A stretch of 32,055 nt of DNA from Actinomyces oris (GTDB lineage: Bacteria > Actinomycetota > Actinomycetes > Actinomycetales > Actinomycetaceae): the NCBI RefSeq assembly GCF_001937665.1, contig NZ_MSKL01000028.1, positions 1 through 32,055 on the forward strand, given 5' to 3'. Of this stretch, positions 1 through 7,544 are shown piece after piece; the first letter of the stretch is position 1; each line of letters starts with the position of its first letter. The notes below the pieces were generated by a model, which was not told where the DNA came from, did no database searches, and worked only from the letters and a program-made list of their open reading frames with translations. Both the position numbers and the translations under genes were made by a program.

Positions 1-167
1 GAGACGGGGACGGGCCGTAGAACACGATCGGAGACGGGGACGGGACGTAAAACAGGGTCGGAGACGGGGACGGGCCGTAGAACACGATCGGAGACGGGGA
101 CGGGACGTAAAACAGGGTCGGAGACGGGGACGGGCCGTAGAACACGATCGGAGACGGGGACGGGACG
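1..167. repeat. 30-bp tandem repeat, two alternating unit types
   Basis: Five complete 30-bp units and a 17-bp partial sixth run from the left edge, so the array extends out of the window. Units alternate between type A (1-30, 61-90, 121-150) and type B (31-60, 91-120, 151-167). Both begin GAGACGGGGACGGG and differ at only four positions, giving a 60-bp higher-order period. The unit length is a multiple of three, and several frames are open on both strands. There are no unique spacers between units. Confidence 0.97.
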
Positions 168-176
168 CGGGCTCAC
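1..176 (-). CDS. Possible decapeptide-repeat protein, N-terminal part only
   Basis: A minus-strand reading frame starts at GTG (176-174) and stays open to the window edge (58 codons visible). It reads as a repeated decapeptide of the form SD(R/P)VLRPVPV. Three of the four differences between the two DNA repeat types are silent in this frame, which hints at coding constraint. A TAGGCT hexamer (189-184) lies 7 nt before the GTG, the spacing seen at other leaderless starts here. I recognise no family. The frame could simply be open because of the 30-bp periodicity, so the call is tentative. Confidence 0.3.
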   Translation of the reverse strand, partial: MSPRPVPVSDRVLRPVPVSDPVLRPVPVSDRVLRPVPVSDPVLRPVPVSDRVLRPVPV

Positions 177-252
177 GCCCGGGAGCCTATGGGTTCCATG
201 GCGCCATCGCACGGGTGATTCCCGCCCCATGTCGGCCGAGCGGTCGGGAGAG

Positions 253-258
253 TAGCGT
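253..258 (+). promoter_or_regulatory. -10 element of leaderless flavin-reductase mRNA
   Basis: TAGCGT fits the actinobacterial TANNNT -10 pattern and ends 6 nt before the ATG at 265, so transcription would start at or next to the start codon. No well-placed Shine-Dalgarno is present (GAGG is only 2 nt from the ATG). The -35 is not recognisable. Confidence 0.5.
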
Positions 259-264
259 GAGGTC

Positions 265-1371
265 ATGACTACCTCCAGCGCGCTGCGCATCCTTGAGCCG
301 ATGACCATGCGCGGGCTGACTGCCCGCAACCGCCTGTGGCTGCCGCCGATGTGCATGTACTCGGTCGAGGCGCGGGACGGCGTCGTCACCGACTGGCACG
401 TGGTCCACTACGCCAGCCGCGCGGTGGGCGGCTTCGGCACGATCGTTGTGGAGGCCACGGCGGTCACCCCTGAGGGGCGTCTGTCCCCCAACGACCTGGG
501 GCTGTGGTCCGACGAGCAGGTCGCCGGCCAGCGCCGCCTGGTGGAGGCGATTCACGCCGGCGGGGCCCTGGCCGGTATTCAGATCGGGCACGGCGGGCGC
601 AAGTCGGGGACCCGGCCGTGGCGACCCAAGGTGGAGGGTGCGCGCACCGGCACCCTGGAGGGCTGGGAGCTGCTGGCCCCCAGCTCGATCCCCTTTCCGG
701 AGCACGCGGTTCCCGCCGAGCTGGACGAGGCCGGTATCCGCCGGATCGTGGAGGCCTTTGCAGCGGCCGCGCGCCGCGCCGTCGAGGCCGGGTACGACGT
801 CATCGAGATCCACGGCGCCCACGGCTACCTCATCCACGAGTTCCGCTCTGCCCTGTCCAACCAGCGCACCGACTCCTACGGCGGAAGCGTTGAGAACCGT
901 CAGCGCTTCCCGCTCGAGGTGGTGCGGGCCGTGCGCGAGGCCATCGGGCCGGACACGCTGCTCGATATCCGGCTGTCGGCCTCGGACTGGGCCGGGGGCG
1001 GCGTCACTGGTGAGGAGACCGCCGCCTTCAGCCGCGAGCTGGTGAAGGCCGGTGTCGACGTCCTGCACATCTCCAGCGGCGGTAACGTCCCGGCCGAGAT
1101 CCCGGTGGGGCCCGGCTACCAGCTGCCGCTGGCCGAGCAGGTCAAGCAGGCGGTCGCCGGCAGCGACGTCCCGGTGGTGGGCGTGGGCCTCATCGAGGAG
1201 GCGGCCCAGGCCGAGCAGGCGCTCATCGCCGGGCAGGCCGACGCGATCGCCGTGGGCCGGGCCGCCCTGCGCGACCCCTACCTGCCGCTGCGCTGGGCGG
1301 CCGACCTGGGGGCGCGCTCCTGGGACGAGGCCCCCTGGCCCATCCAGTACTGGCGCGGCACCTGGCGCTGA
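265..1371 (+). CDS. NADH:flavin oxidoreductase, Old Yellow Enzyme family (YqjM-like)
   Basis: A 368-residue FMN-dependent ene-reductase that would reduce activated C=C bonds of electrophiles with NAD(P)H in the cytoplasm. The whole protein is one TIM barrel. The N-terminal PPMCMYS (Cys30) is the redox-tuning cysteine motif of the YqjM subclass. HGGRKSG (about residues 107-113) and HGAHGYLIHEF (about 184-194) carry the conserved substrate and FMN contacts. The AVGRAALRDP segment near the C-terminus is the usual phosphate-binding end of the barrel. The length is normal for the YqjM group. The start is the first ATG, supported by a leaderless -10. It is followed 85 bp later by a redox regulator on the same strand. 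Family assignment is secure; the natural substrate is unknown. Confidence 0.93.
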   Translation: MTTSSALRILEPMTMRGLTARNRLWLPPMCMYSVEARDGVVTDWHVVHYASRAVGGFGTIVVEATAVTPEGRLSPNDLGLWSDEQVAGQRRLVEAIHAGGALAGIQIGHGGRKSGTRPWRPKVEGARTGTLEGWELLAPSSIPFPEHAVPAELDEAGIRRIVEAFAAAARRAVEAGYDVIEIHGAHGYLIHEFRSALSNQRTDSYGGSVENRQRFPLEVVRAVREAIGPDTLLDIRLSASDWAGGGVTGEETAAFSRELVKAGVDVLHISSGGNVPAEIPVGPGYQLPLAEQVKQAVAGSDVPVVGVGLIEEAAQAEQALIAGQADAIAVGRAALRDPYLPLRWAADLGARSWDEAPWPIQYWRGTWR

Positions 1372-1456
1372 GCAGAGCCCGGCCACCCTCAGCCATTACT
1401 ATCTCCTGGGAAGTCCTCAGTCGCATGCGACGTATCCATCCTCTGGAGGTAGATCC

Positions 1457-1843
1457 TTGGGCAGCAGCCATTCGACGGCACCCAGCGCGCAAAGGCACCG
1501 CGGGGACGTGTACTCCTCCCAGTGCCCGTGCCGCGATCTTCTTGACGTCGTGGCCAACAAGTGGTCCGCTCTGGCCATCGGCGCACTGGCCGAGGGGCCG
1601 TTGCGCTTCGGGGCGCTGCAACGGCGCCTTCAAGGCATCTCGCCGAAGGTACTGACCGCCACGCTGCGCCGGCTGGAGGACCACGGGCTCGTGCACCGAG
1701 AGGTGATCCCGGAGGTTCCTCTTCACGTGGAGTACTCCCTGACGGAGGTCGGCCGGAGCGCCGTCGAACCGGTATTCGCACTTCGGGAATGGGCCGAGTC
1801 CCGATACGCGCATGCGCTGACTCACGTGAGGTCGATCCCCTAG
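1457..1843 (+). CDS. HxlR-family winged-helix redox regulator (QorR/YodB-like)
   Basis: The product is 128 residues. I chose the TTG at 1457 because TGGAGGT (1444-1450) lies 6 nt upstream and the HxlR homology starts shortly after it; the frame is open further upstream only as a shadow of the preceding gene. CPCRDLLDVVANKWSALAIG (residues 23-42) is the family N-terminal signature. Cys23 sits where QorR/YodB-type members carry their thiol sensor. The winged helix follows, including the SPKVLTATLRRLEDHGLV recognition region. QorR of Corynebacterium represses a neighbouring quinone reductase gene. Here a zinc-type quinone oxidoreductase gene follows 308 bp downstream with a palindrome before it, so that gene is the likely target (inference). 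Confidence 0.9.
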   Translation: MGSSHSTAPSAQRHRGDVYSSQCPCRDLLDVVANKWSALAIGALAEGPLRFGALQRRLQGISPKVLTATLRRLEDHGLVHREVIPEVPLHVEYSLTEVGRSAVEPVFALREWAESRYAHALTHVRSIP

Positions 1844-1867
1844 GTCGTGTTGCGGCGTGAAGGCGGT

Positions 1868-1886
1868 CCCGGGGCTATGACCCGGG
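1868..1886 (+). terminator. Weak GC hairpin after the HxlR gene
   Basis: CCCGGG arms (1868-1873 and 1881-1886) enclose a 7-nt loop 25 bp after the regulator stop. There is no T-tract, so termination is only a guess. The rest of 1844-2151 shows no gene with convincing coding features. Confidence 0.3.
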
Positions 1887-2023
1887 GAGTCGCCAATGCG
1901 CGCAGTTCGGCGGGAACGCGCCTCAGTCCTCGACCTCGGACTTTGAGGGTGCAGCGGGGCCTACGGTGCACCCACGAGTCCCTGGGCATCCGGACGCCAT
2001 CACGGCCGGCGCACCGGCACTCC

Positions 2024-2040
2024 ACTATCTTCTTGATAGT
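2024..2040 (+). promoter_or_regulatory. Palindromic operator candidate before quinone oxidoreductase
   Basis: ACTATCTTCTTGATAGT has perfect 6-bp arms around a 5-nt centre. It lies in the 308-bp intergenic space between the HxlR regulator and the oxidoreductase it probably controls. HxlR-type proteins bind AT-rich dyads of about this size. A second, looser dyad, TAGTAG/CTACTA, begins within the same site and ends around 2075. Confidence 0.5.
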
Positions 2041-2151
2041 AGAGGTCATTGCGGGTAACCACTTTCTTCCTACTACGGTCTGTGCCCGTTGACGGTGCAC
2101 CTCCGTCGAACCTGGTACAAGCCGATGAGCAAAAAGAGCAAGGAGCTATCG

Positions 2152-3192
2152 ATGCCCTCAAGCAGCCCTGACACCCGAAGTACCATGACCGCTGTCGTCA
2201 CTCGATCCGGAGGCTCGGTGGACGCCCCGGATGCCCTGATCGATGCCACCGTCCCCGCCCCGGCGGCCCCCACTGGCCACGACATCCTCGTGGAGGTTAA
2301 GGCACTGTCCGTCAACCCCGTTGACGTCAAAGTGCGCGCCGCCCTCAACCACGCCGGCGGCGAGGAACGCATCCTGGGATGGGATGCAGCGGGAACGGTC
2401 ATCGCGGTCGGTGAGCAGACCACTCTCTTCCAACCGGGCGATGACGTCTACTACGCCGGAGCACTGGAGCGTCCCGGCTCCTACGGACGGCTGCAGCTCG
2501 TGGACGAACGCATCGTCGGACCGAAGCCGAGCTCGTTGGACTACGCGAGTGCCGCGGCGCTGCCCCTGACCTCCCTCACCGCGTGGGAGGCGCTTTTCGA
2601 CAAGCTCCACTTGAGCAGGAACTCCACAGGCACGATCCTCGTGCTGGGAGCCGCAGGAGGGGTGGGATCCATGGTGATCCAGCTGACCAAGGCCCTCACC
2701 GATGTCTCCGTCATCGCCACCGCCTCACGTGAGGAGTCCCGCGACTGGGTCCGGTCGCTGGGTGCCGACGCAGTGGTGGACCACTTCGCCGAGGACCTTG
2801 CCCAGCAGATCCTCGCCATCGCACCGGATGGCGTCGACTATGTCTTCACCCCACAGAGTCGAGGGCGCGTGCCGCTGCTGACCACAGTGGTTCGTCCTTT
2901 CGGGGAGATCGTCGCCATCGACGACGAGCGAGACCTGGACCTGTACGCGCTCAAGGACAAGGCCATCTCCTGGCACTGGGAGTTCATGTTCGCCCGGCCC
3001 AGGCACGGCTACGACCTCATCACCCAGCACCGCATCCTCTCCACCGTCGCCGAGCTCATCGACAGTGGAAGAATCCGTGGCACTGCGTCCCAGACGCTCA
3101 CGCCTCGCAATGCTGCCCAGATACGGGAAGCTCACCGCCTCATCGAGAGCGGGCGCACAGTGGGGAAGATCGTCGTGGCCGACGCCGGCTGA
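2152..3192 (+). CDS. Zinc-type alcohol dehydrogenase family / quinone oxidoreductase
   Basis: A 346-residue MDR-superfamily oxidoreductase, predicted to use NAD(P)H to reduce quinones or other electrophiles. The start at 2152 is fixed by AGGAG (2141-2145) 6 nt upstream; a second in-frame ATG lies 12 codons in. The N-terminal GroES-like domain contains GWDAAGTVIAVG. The Rossmann domain carries GAAGGVGS, and a C-terminal catalytic lobe completes the fold. The usual structural and catalytic zinc cysteine clusters are not visible, as expected for quinone-oxidoreductase-like members. It lies next to an HxlR regulator and a candidate operator, matching the QorR-Qor2 arrangement. The physiological substrate is not deducible. 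Confidence 0.9.
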   Translation: MPSSSPDTRSTMTAVVTRSGGSVDAPDALIDATVPAPAAPTGHDILVEVKALSVNPVDVKVRAALNHAGGEERILGWDAAGTVIAVGEQTTLFQPGDDVYYAGALERPGSYGRLQLVDERIVGPKPSSLDYASAAALPLTSLTAWEALFDKLHLSRNSTGTILVLGAAGGVGSMVIQLTKALTDVSVIATASREESRDWVRSLGADAVVDHFAEDLAQQILAIAPDGVDYVFTPQSRGRVPLLTTVVRPFGEIVAIDDERDLDLYALKDKAISWHWEFMFARPRHGYDLITQHRILSTVAELIDSGRIRGTASQTLTPRNAAQIREAHRLIESGRTVGKIVVADAG

Positions 3193-3241
3193 GTCGACCG
3201 AATCGGGACCGAACGGGGCTTCGATCGCCGTACGCGGTGGA

Positions 3242-3697
3242 CTACCCGACGGCGTCGAGGTAGAGCCAGCGGCCGGCGCGGCGGGTGAAGCGGGAGCGCT
3301 CGCACAGGGCGTCGTCCACCACTCCCCCGCGCCCGTCGCCGGTGCGGTAGGTGGCGGTGAACTCCACAATGCCGGTCTCGTCGTCCGCCCCGCCATCGAC
3401 GGTCTCGTGGATGGTCAGTCCCATCCACCGGGTCCCGGGATGGCAGTAGGGCCCCTCGGGACGGGTGCGTGGGTGCCAGGTGCGGAAGAGGTAGTCCTCG
3501 TCGCCGACGACGAAGGCCGTGTAGCGCGAGCGCATGAGGGCCTGGGCCGTGGGCGCTGGGGCGCCGTCGTGGAACGGCTCGCAGCACTGGGCGTAGGTTC
3601 CCCCGCTGCCGCAGGGGCAGGGGGCGGCGCCGTGTACGCCCGCAGCGCGGATCGGCGAGTCCGGCTGGGTCCTGCGGCCCGCTCGCTCCCCCGCCAT
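3242..3697 (-). CDS. YchJ-like (UPF0225) SEC-C motif protein
   Basis: A 151-residue protein with an N-terminal SEC-C-type cysteine motif, PCPCGSGGTYAQCC, followed by an NTF2-like domain (SRYTAFVVGDEDYLFRTWHP and GIVEFTATYR), the pattern of the YchJ family. Its molecular role is unknown; the cysteines probably bind a metal. The ATG at 3697 lies 2 nt after the stop of the aminopeptidase upstream on the same strand, so the two are probably translated from one mRNA. An upstream in-frame ATG inside the aminopeptidase is rejected because coding similarity starts after 3697. Confidence 0.88.
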   Translation of the reverse strand: MAGERAGRRTQPDSPIRAAGVHGAAPCPCGSGGTYAQCCEPFHDGAPAPTAQALMRSRYTAFVVGDEDYLFRTWHPRTRPEGPYCHPGTRWMGLTIHETVDGGADDETGIVEFTATYRTGDGRGGVVDDALCERSRFTRRAGRWLYLDAVG

Positions 3698-3699
3698 GC

Positions 3700-5070
3700 T
3701 CAGGCCCCCTGCCAGTAGGCGTGCAGGGCCTGGGCGAGCCAGGGGCCATCCTTGACGCCGCACATCTCGCGGGCCGAGTGCATGCTCAGCAGGGGCACGC
3801 CCACGTCGACCGTGGTGACGCCGAGGCGGGTGGCGGTGATGGGGCCGATGGTGGACCCGCAGGGCACGGCGTTGTTGGAGACGAAGTCCTGGCTGGGCAC
3901 GCCCGCGGCGGCGCAGGCCCGCGCCCAGATCGCGGCCCCCACGGCGTCGGTGGCGTAGCGCTGCTGGGCGTTGATCTTGAGCAGGGGGCCGTGGTTGATG
4001 AGCGGCTGGACGGCCGGGTCGTGCAGGTGAGCGTAGGCGGGGTGAACGGAGTGCCCGGCGTCGGCGCTCACGCAGGTCGAGCGCGACAGGAGGGCATCGA
4101 CGGCGTCGCCCTTGATCCCTAGGGCCGCGGCCAGGCGCCGCAGCAGCGTCTCAAGGAAGGGGCCGCCCGCCCCGGAGCGGGTGTCCGAGCCGACCTCCTC
4201 GTGGTCGAAGGCGACCATGATGACGGGTTCGGCCGGCTCGGCCCCGGTGGCCGCGAGCGCCTCGAGCGCGACCAGTCCGGCGTGGACGGAGGAGAGGTTG
4301 TCCAGGCGGGAGGAGGCCAGGAACTCCCCGTCCCGGCCGAAGCGGGTCGGTGCCTGGGTGGGGTAGGTCAGGACGTCGTGGCCGGCGAGCTCGACCGCGT
4401 CGATGCCGGCGATCTCGCACAGGTGGGTCTCAACGGCGTCGGGGGCGGCGTCGGGGCCGGCCAGTGACCACAGGGGCAGCAGGTGGGTCTGGCGGTCCAG
4501 GTGAAGGGTGTCGTTGACGCTGCGGTCCAGGTGCGGGGCGATCTGGCAGACACGGGCGATGGGGCCGGTGCGCACGAGGTGGACGGCGCCGTCGCGAGTG
4601 GTCAGGCGCCCGGCCAGGCCCAGCTCGCGGTCGAGGAAGGAGGCGAGCAGGGGGCCGCCGTAGACCTCGGCGTTGATGAGCTGCCATCCGGAGCGGACGA
4701 GGGCGGCCCCGGGCTTGAGCTTGAGGGCCGGGGAGTCGGTGTGGGCGCCGACGATGCGCAGGCCCGTCCCCGAGGCGAGTGTCTCGGGCAGCACCCAGGC
4801 GGCGATGGCGCCGTCGCGGATGACGTAGCCGCGGCGCGGCAGGCCGTCCTCCCAGGAGACGGTCTCGTCGGCGCGGGTGAAGCCGGCCGCCTCCAGGCGG
4901 CGGGCTACCTCGGCGGCGGCGTGGTAGGAGCTGGGCGAGGCGGTGACGAAGTCGATGAGCGAGTCGGTGTAGGCGTCGTTGTCGTGCAGGATCGCGCCGG
5001 CATCGGTGGCGAGGACGCCTGAACAGAGGTGGGGCGGGGCACTGGCGGGTGTGCTGGCGGCATCAGTCAT
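3700..5070 (-). CDS. M18 family aspartyl-type aminopeptidase
   Basis: A 456-residue cytoplasmic dinuclear-zinc aminopeptidase that would trim acidic or other N-terminal residues from peptides. All expected metal-ligand motifs are present in order: GAHTDSPAL, SSRLDN, FDHEEVGS with the catalytic and bridging glutamates, SADAGHSVHP, and the C-terminal MHSAREMCG. The length is typical for bacterial ApeB-like members. The start at 5070 fits the beginning of family homology; an ATG at 5100 with GGGAGGT 10 nt upstream is a possible alternative that adds ten residues. It is divergent from the HAD gene and cotranscribed with the YchJ-like gene. Confidence 0.92.
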   Translation of the reverse strand: MTDAASTPASAPPHLCSGVLATDAGAILHDNDAYTDSLIDFVTASPSSYHAAAEVARRLEAAGFTRADETVSWEDGLPRRGYVIRDGAIAAWVLPETLASGTGLRIVGAHTDSPALKLKPGAALVRSGWQLINAEVYGGPLLASFLDRELGLAGRLTTRDGAVHLVRTGPIARVCQIAPHLDRSVNDTLHLDRQTHLLPLWSLAGPDAAPDAVETHLCEIAGIDAVELAGHDVLTYPTQAPTRFGRDGEFLASSRLDNLSSVHAGLVALEALAATGAEPAEPVIMVAFDHEEVGSDTRSGAGGPFLETLLRRLAAALGIKGDAVDALLSRSTCVSADAGHSVHPAYAHLHDPAVQPLINHGPLLKINAQQRYATDAVGAAIWARACAAAGVPSQDFVSNNAVPCGSTIGPITATRLGVTTVDVGVPLLSMHSAREMCGVKDGPWLAQALHAYWQGA

Positions 5071-5154
5071 GGCCCCAGTCTTCCACCCGGTGCGCCGCAT
5101 GCCCCGACCGACCTCCCGGCCGAAATCCACCGTGGGGTAGGGCAGAATCGGGGC

Positions 5155-5808
5155 GTGAGCATCTCTCAGCCGGTCATCCCGCCCGCCTCGTCCTCTCCCG
5201 TCCACGCCGTCCTGCTCGATGCCGACGGCGTTCTTCAGCTCATCGGCACCCCGTGGGGCGAGGCGCTGACACGAGGCGGCGGACCCGCCTTCGCCCAGGC
5301 CATGATCGATGGTGAGACCGACGCCCTGACAGGCCGGGAGACCCTGACCGAGCTGCTGGAGCGGGTGGTGAAGAACCTGGAGCTGGAGCTGCGCACATCG
5401 GACCTGTTGGAGATGTGGCACCGGGCCACACCCGACCCTCTGGCCTGGCAGCTGGTGGGGGATCTGCGCGAGGCGGGCTACACAACAGTCCTGGCCACCA
5501 ATCAGCAGTGGGAGCGTCGGGCCTGGATGCGCGAACAGCTGGGCTATGACGGCCTGTGCGACATCGACGGCTACTCCTGCACGCTGGGGGTGGCCAAGCC
5601 GGATGCCGCCTACTTCCAGCGGCTGCTGGAGCTCGCAGGGGTGGAGGCGGATCAGGCTCTGTTCGTCGATGACAGCGCCACCAACATCACCGCGGCCCGT
5701 AAGGTGGGCTTGCGCACTATCCACCACCCGGCCGACGCCGGCGGCGAGCTCCTGCGCCGCGAGGTCGCCCAGGCCCTGATGCCGGCTACCTCTGCGTCAC
5801 AAGGATGA
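5155..5808 (+). CDS. HAD-superfamily hydrolase
   Basis: A 217-residue phosphatase-type HAD protein. Motif I is LLDADG (Asp22 nucleophile, Asp24 acid/base), motif II is ATNQQ, motif III is the lysine of AKPDAAYF, and motif IV is FVDDSATN. The helical cap between motifs I and II marks subfamily I. I chose GTG 5155 because homology starts just after it and a CAGAAT -10-like hexamer lies 6 nt upstream, so the mRNA is probably leaderless; no Shine-Dalgarno is seen. It is divergent from the M18 aminopeptidase. The substrate cannot be named from sequence. Confidence 0.88.
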   Translation: MSISQPVIPPASSSPVHAVLLDADGVLQLIGTPWGEALTRGGGPAFAQAMIDGETDALTGRETLTELLERVVKNLELELRTSDLLEMWHRATPDPLAWQLVGDLREAGYTTVLATNQQWERRAWMREQLGYDGLCDIDGYSCTLGVAKPDAAYFQRLLELAGVEADQALFVDDSATNITAARKVGLRTIHHPADAGGELLRREVAQALMPATSASQG

Positions 5809-5904
5809 GCCGGCGGGCCACCGTTCCTCCTTTCGGAACTTGCCCAACCGACGAGGGCGGGGAAGACTCGCCCTGACAGGAGCGTTCACAGGGAAGGACA
5901 CCTC

Positions 5905-6492
5905 ATGGCAGGAACCGCGACGGACGACCGGACCCCCGGGACCACCACCGCTGAAGCCGCTGCGTCCACCGTCGAGTCCTCCGCCTCCACGGCCCGCCGG
6001 GCCCCGGAGGTCTTCCTGCGCCTCATCACGGCGATCCACTCCGTCCTGCCGGGCTTCGTGCGCAGCCGGCTGCCGGTGACCTTCATCGGCTACGCGATCA
6101 TCAACGGCTCCGCCTTCTTCCTGGACATCACCTGCCTGTGGGTGTTCTACAACCACTTCCACTGGTTCTACCCGGTGGCGGTCACGGTCGGCTACGCCAT
6201 CGCGGCCGTCTACTCCTTCCTGCTCAACCGGTGGCTGAACTTCCAGGCCCATGGGCACGTCGTCGAGCAGGGGGCGGGCTACATGGCTGGAGTCATCAGC
6301 CAGTACGTCATCTTCATCCTGGGCCTGTCCTCGCTGCTGCACTGGTTCGGGGTCAATGCGGAGCTGGCGCGCGTCATCTCAGCCTGCTGCGAGGGCATCT
6401 ACCTCTACGTGTTCATCCGGCTGTGGGTGTTCCGCGGGGTGCCGGAGCCCGAGCAGGCGCGCAAGTCCGCGGCCTCCTCCGTCGAGGCCTGA
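5905..6492 (+). CDS. GtrA-family membrane protein
   Basis: A 195-residue integral membrane protein with a roughly 40-residue Ala/Thr/Ser-rich cytoplasmic N-terminus and four predicted transmembrane helices starting near VTFIGYAIINGSAFFLDI. Diagnostic GtrA segments are SFLLNRWLNF in the second half of the bundle and YLYVFIRLWVFR at the end. GtrA proteins help move or modify polyprenyl-linked sugars for cell-envelope glycans. No glycosyltransferase gene is adjacent, so the substrate is open. AAGGA (5894-5898) lies 6 nt before the ATG. Confidence 0.9.
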   Translation: MAGTATDDRTPGTTTAEAAASTVESSASTARRAPEVFLRLITAIHSVLPGFVRSRLPVTFIGYAIINGSAFFLDITCLWVFYNHFHWFYPVAVTVGYAIAAVYSFLLNRWLNFQAHGHVVEQGAGYMAGVISQYVIFILGLSSLLHWFGVNAELARVISACCEGIYLYVFIRLWVFRGVPEPEQARKSAASSVEA

Positions 6493-6497
6493 GCACC

Positions 6498-6517
6498 CCG
6501 GTCGGAGGCGAGACCGG
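6498..6517. terminator. Short hairpin between convergent genes
   Basis: CCGGTC and GACCGG arms with an 8-nt loop lie in the 40-bp gap between the convergent GtrA and Pth2-type genes. No T-tract is present, so this is only a weak terminator candidate. Confidence 0.35.
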
Positions 6518-6532
6518 CGAGGAGGTCGGCGC

Positions 6533-7345
6533 TCACCAGGAGGCGCGGGTCGTCTCAGTGGGTCCGTCGAGCTCGGTGAAGCCGGCGTCCGTGACGCTGA
6601 CGGGCCGGGTGGTGGCCTCCCACTGCTCCCGGCTGGGCACGACGACGCGCACCCGGTAGCCGTCATCGGCCCAGGCCCGCCTCAGGGCGGGTGGCATGAG
6701 GCTGCTCTCCCAGGCCAGCTGGGCGGCGTGAGCGCACTGGGCGGCCAGCTTGCCCGAGGTCATCTCGTGCAGGGGCGTGGCCTCGATCGTCACCAGAGCC
6801 CCGGTGGAGGCCGACGCCGCCGTGAGCGTGATCTCCTCGACCGCAGCGGGGTCCTTGGCGACGCGCGCGGTGATCTCGGCGGGCGGCGGGGGCAGCTCGT
6901 CACCGGCCGGGAAGTGGGTGCCCTCCACCTGGGTCTTGGCCAGCGCCCCGGGCAGGGGGCGCACCGGACCGGGGACGAAGGCGCGCGCGGCCGCCTGCCC
7001 CCAGCCGGTGGGGCCGTCCTGGGTGACGGTGACGCCGTCGATGCCCTGAACCTCCTCCCAGCGCTTGCCCCGGGCTCGGCGCACGAGCTTGCGGATGCGC
7101 CCGTCGCGCCAGTGCTCGACGGCCGGGCTCCACGGTCCGCCGGAGGCGGAGGCGGGCGAGGCAAGGAGTGAGACGACGGCCCGGGCGGCGACCTCGGCGA
7201 CGTCGATCCGCCGGGGCGGGTGGACCTTGTCGTAGCGCACGGCAATCTGCATGCCCCAGGGCACGGTGTGGTCCAGATTCCCGGATAGAGAGGGCAGAGG
7301 CGATGACGGAAGTGACGACGATGACGGTGATGCGGAGTGCGGCAC
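6533..7345 (-). CDS. Peptidyl-tRNA hydrolase Pth2-type domain protein
   Basis: A 270-residue protein whose C-terminal half contains the Pth2 signature MTSGKLAAQCAHAAQLAWE, the Lys-Cys-His-containing helix of archaeal/eukaryotic-type peptidyl-tRNA hydrolases. The N-terminal ~180 residues include WGMQIAVRYDK and a long linker, an arrangement I associate with actinobacterial members. It may hydrolyse peptidyl-tRNA or be a paralogue of altered function. GTG 7345 is chosen because TAGGCT (7358-7353) lies 7 nt before it, a leaderless pattern; ATG 7252 would remove the conserved VPW preceding MQIAV. Confidence 0.78.
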   Translation of the reverse strand: MPHSASPSSSSLPSSPLPSLSGNLDHTVPWGMQIAVRYDKVHPPRRIDVAEVAARAVVSLLASPASASGGPWSPAVEHWRDGRIRKLVRRARGKRWEEVQGIDGVTVTQDGPTGWGQAAARAFVPGPVRPLPGALAKTQVEGTHFPAGDELPPPPAEITARVAKDPAAVEEITLTAASASTGALVTIEATPLHEMTSGKLAAQCAHAAQLAWESSLMPPALRRAWADDGYRVRVVVPSREQWEATTRPVSVTDAGFTELDGPTETTRASW

Positions 7346-7352
7346 GGGCAGG

Positions 7353-7358
7353 AGCCTA
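7353..7358 (-). promoter_or_regulatory. -10 element of the Pth2-type gene
   Basis: Read on the minus strand this is TAGGCT, 7 nt before the GTG start. A CTGACG -35-like hexamer lies 18 nt further upstream. It supports a leaderless transcript and the long start choice. Confidence 0.5.
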
Positions 7359-7532
7359 CGGGGTCGTGATTGACGGCGTCAGGCCCCACCTGCACCTCGA
7401 CTCCTGGAGGACCGTCAGAGCCATGGGAACGGTGGACGGGAATGACCAACGAGCACATTTCCCACCAGATGGAGGATAGGTGACGCATGAAGATCCTCCT
7501 GCGGCAGGAGAGGATTCTCAATGCGAGTCGTT

Positions 7533-7538
7533 TAGGTT
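7533..7538 (+). promoter_or_regulatory. -10 element of the M48 protease gene
   Basis: TAGGTT ends 6 nt before the ATG at 7545; no Shine-Dalgarno is positioned for that ATG. An imperfect stem-loop (about 7492-7516, ATCCTCCTG against CAGGAGAGGAT) covers the -35 region. The 200-bp space from 7346 to 7544 otherwise shows no gene. Confidence 0.5.
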
Positions 7539-7544
7539 GCCGCT

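Noticed and set aside
1-167. CRISPR array
   Set aside because: The 30-bp units abut one another without spacers and alternate between two types; no cas gene is present.
187-1386. 399-codon minus-strand open frame
   Set aside because: It is antisense to the Old Yellow Enzyme gene and has no recognisable motif.
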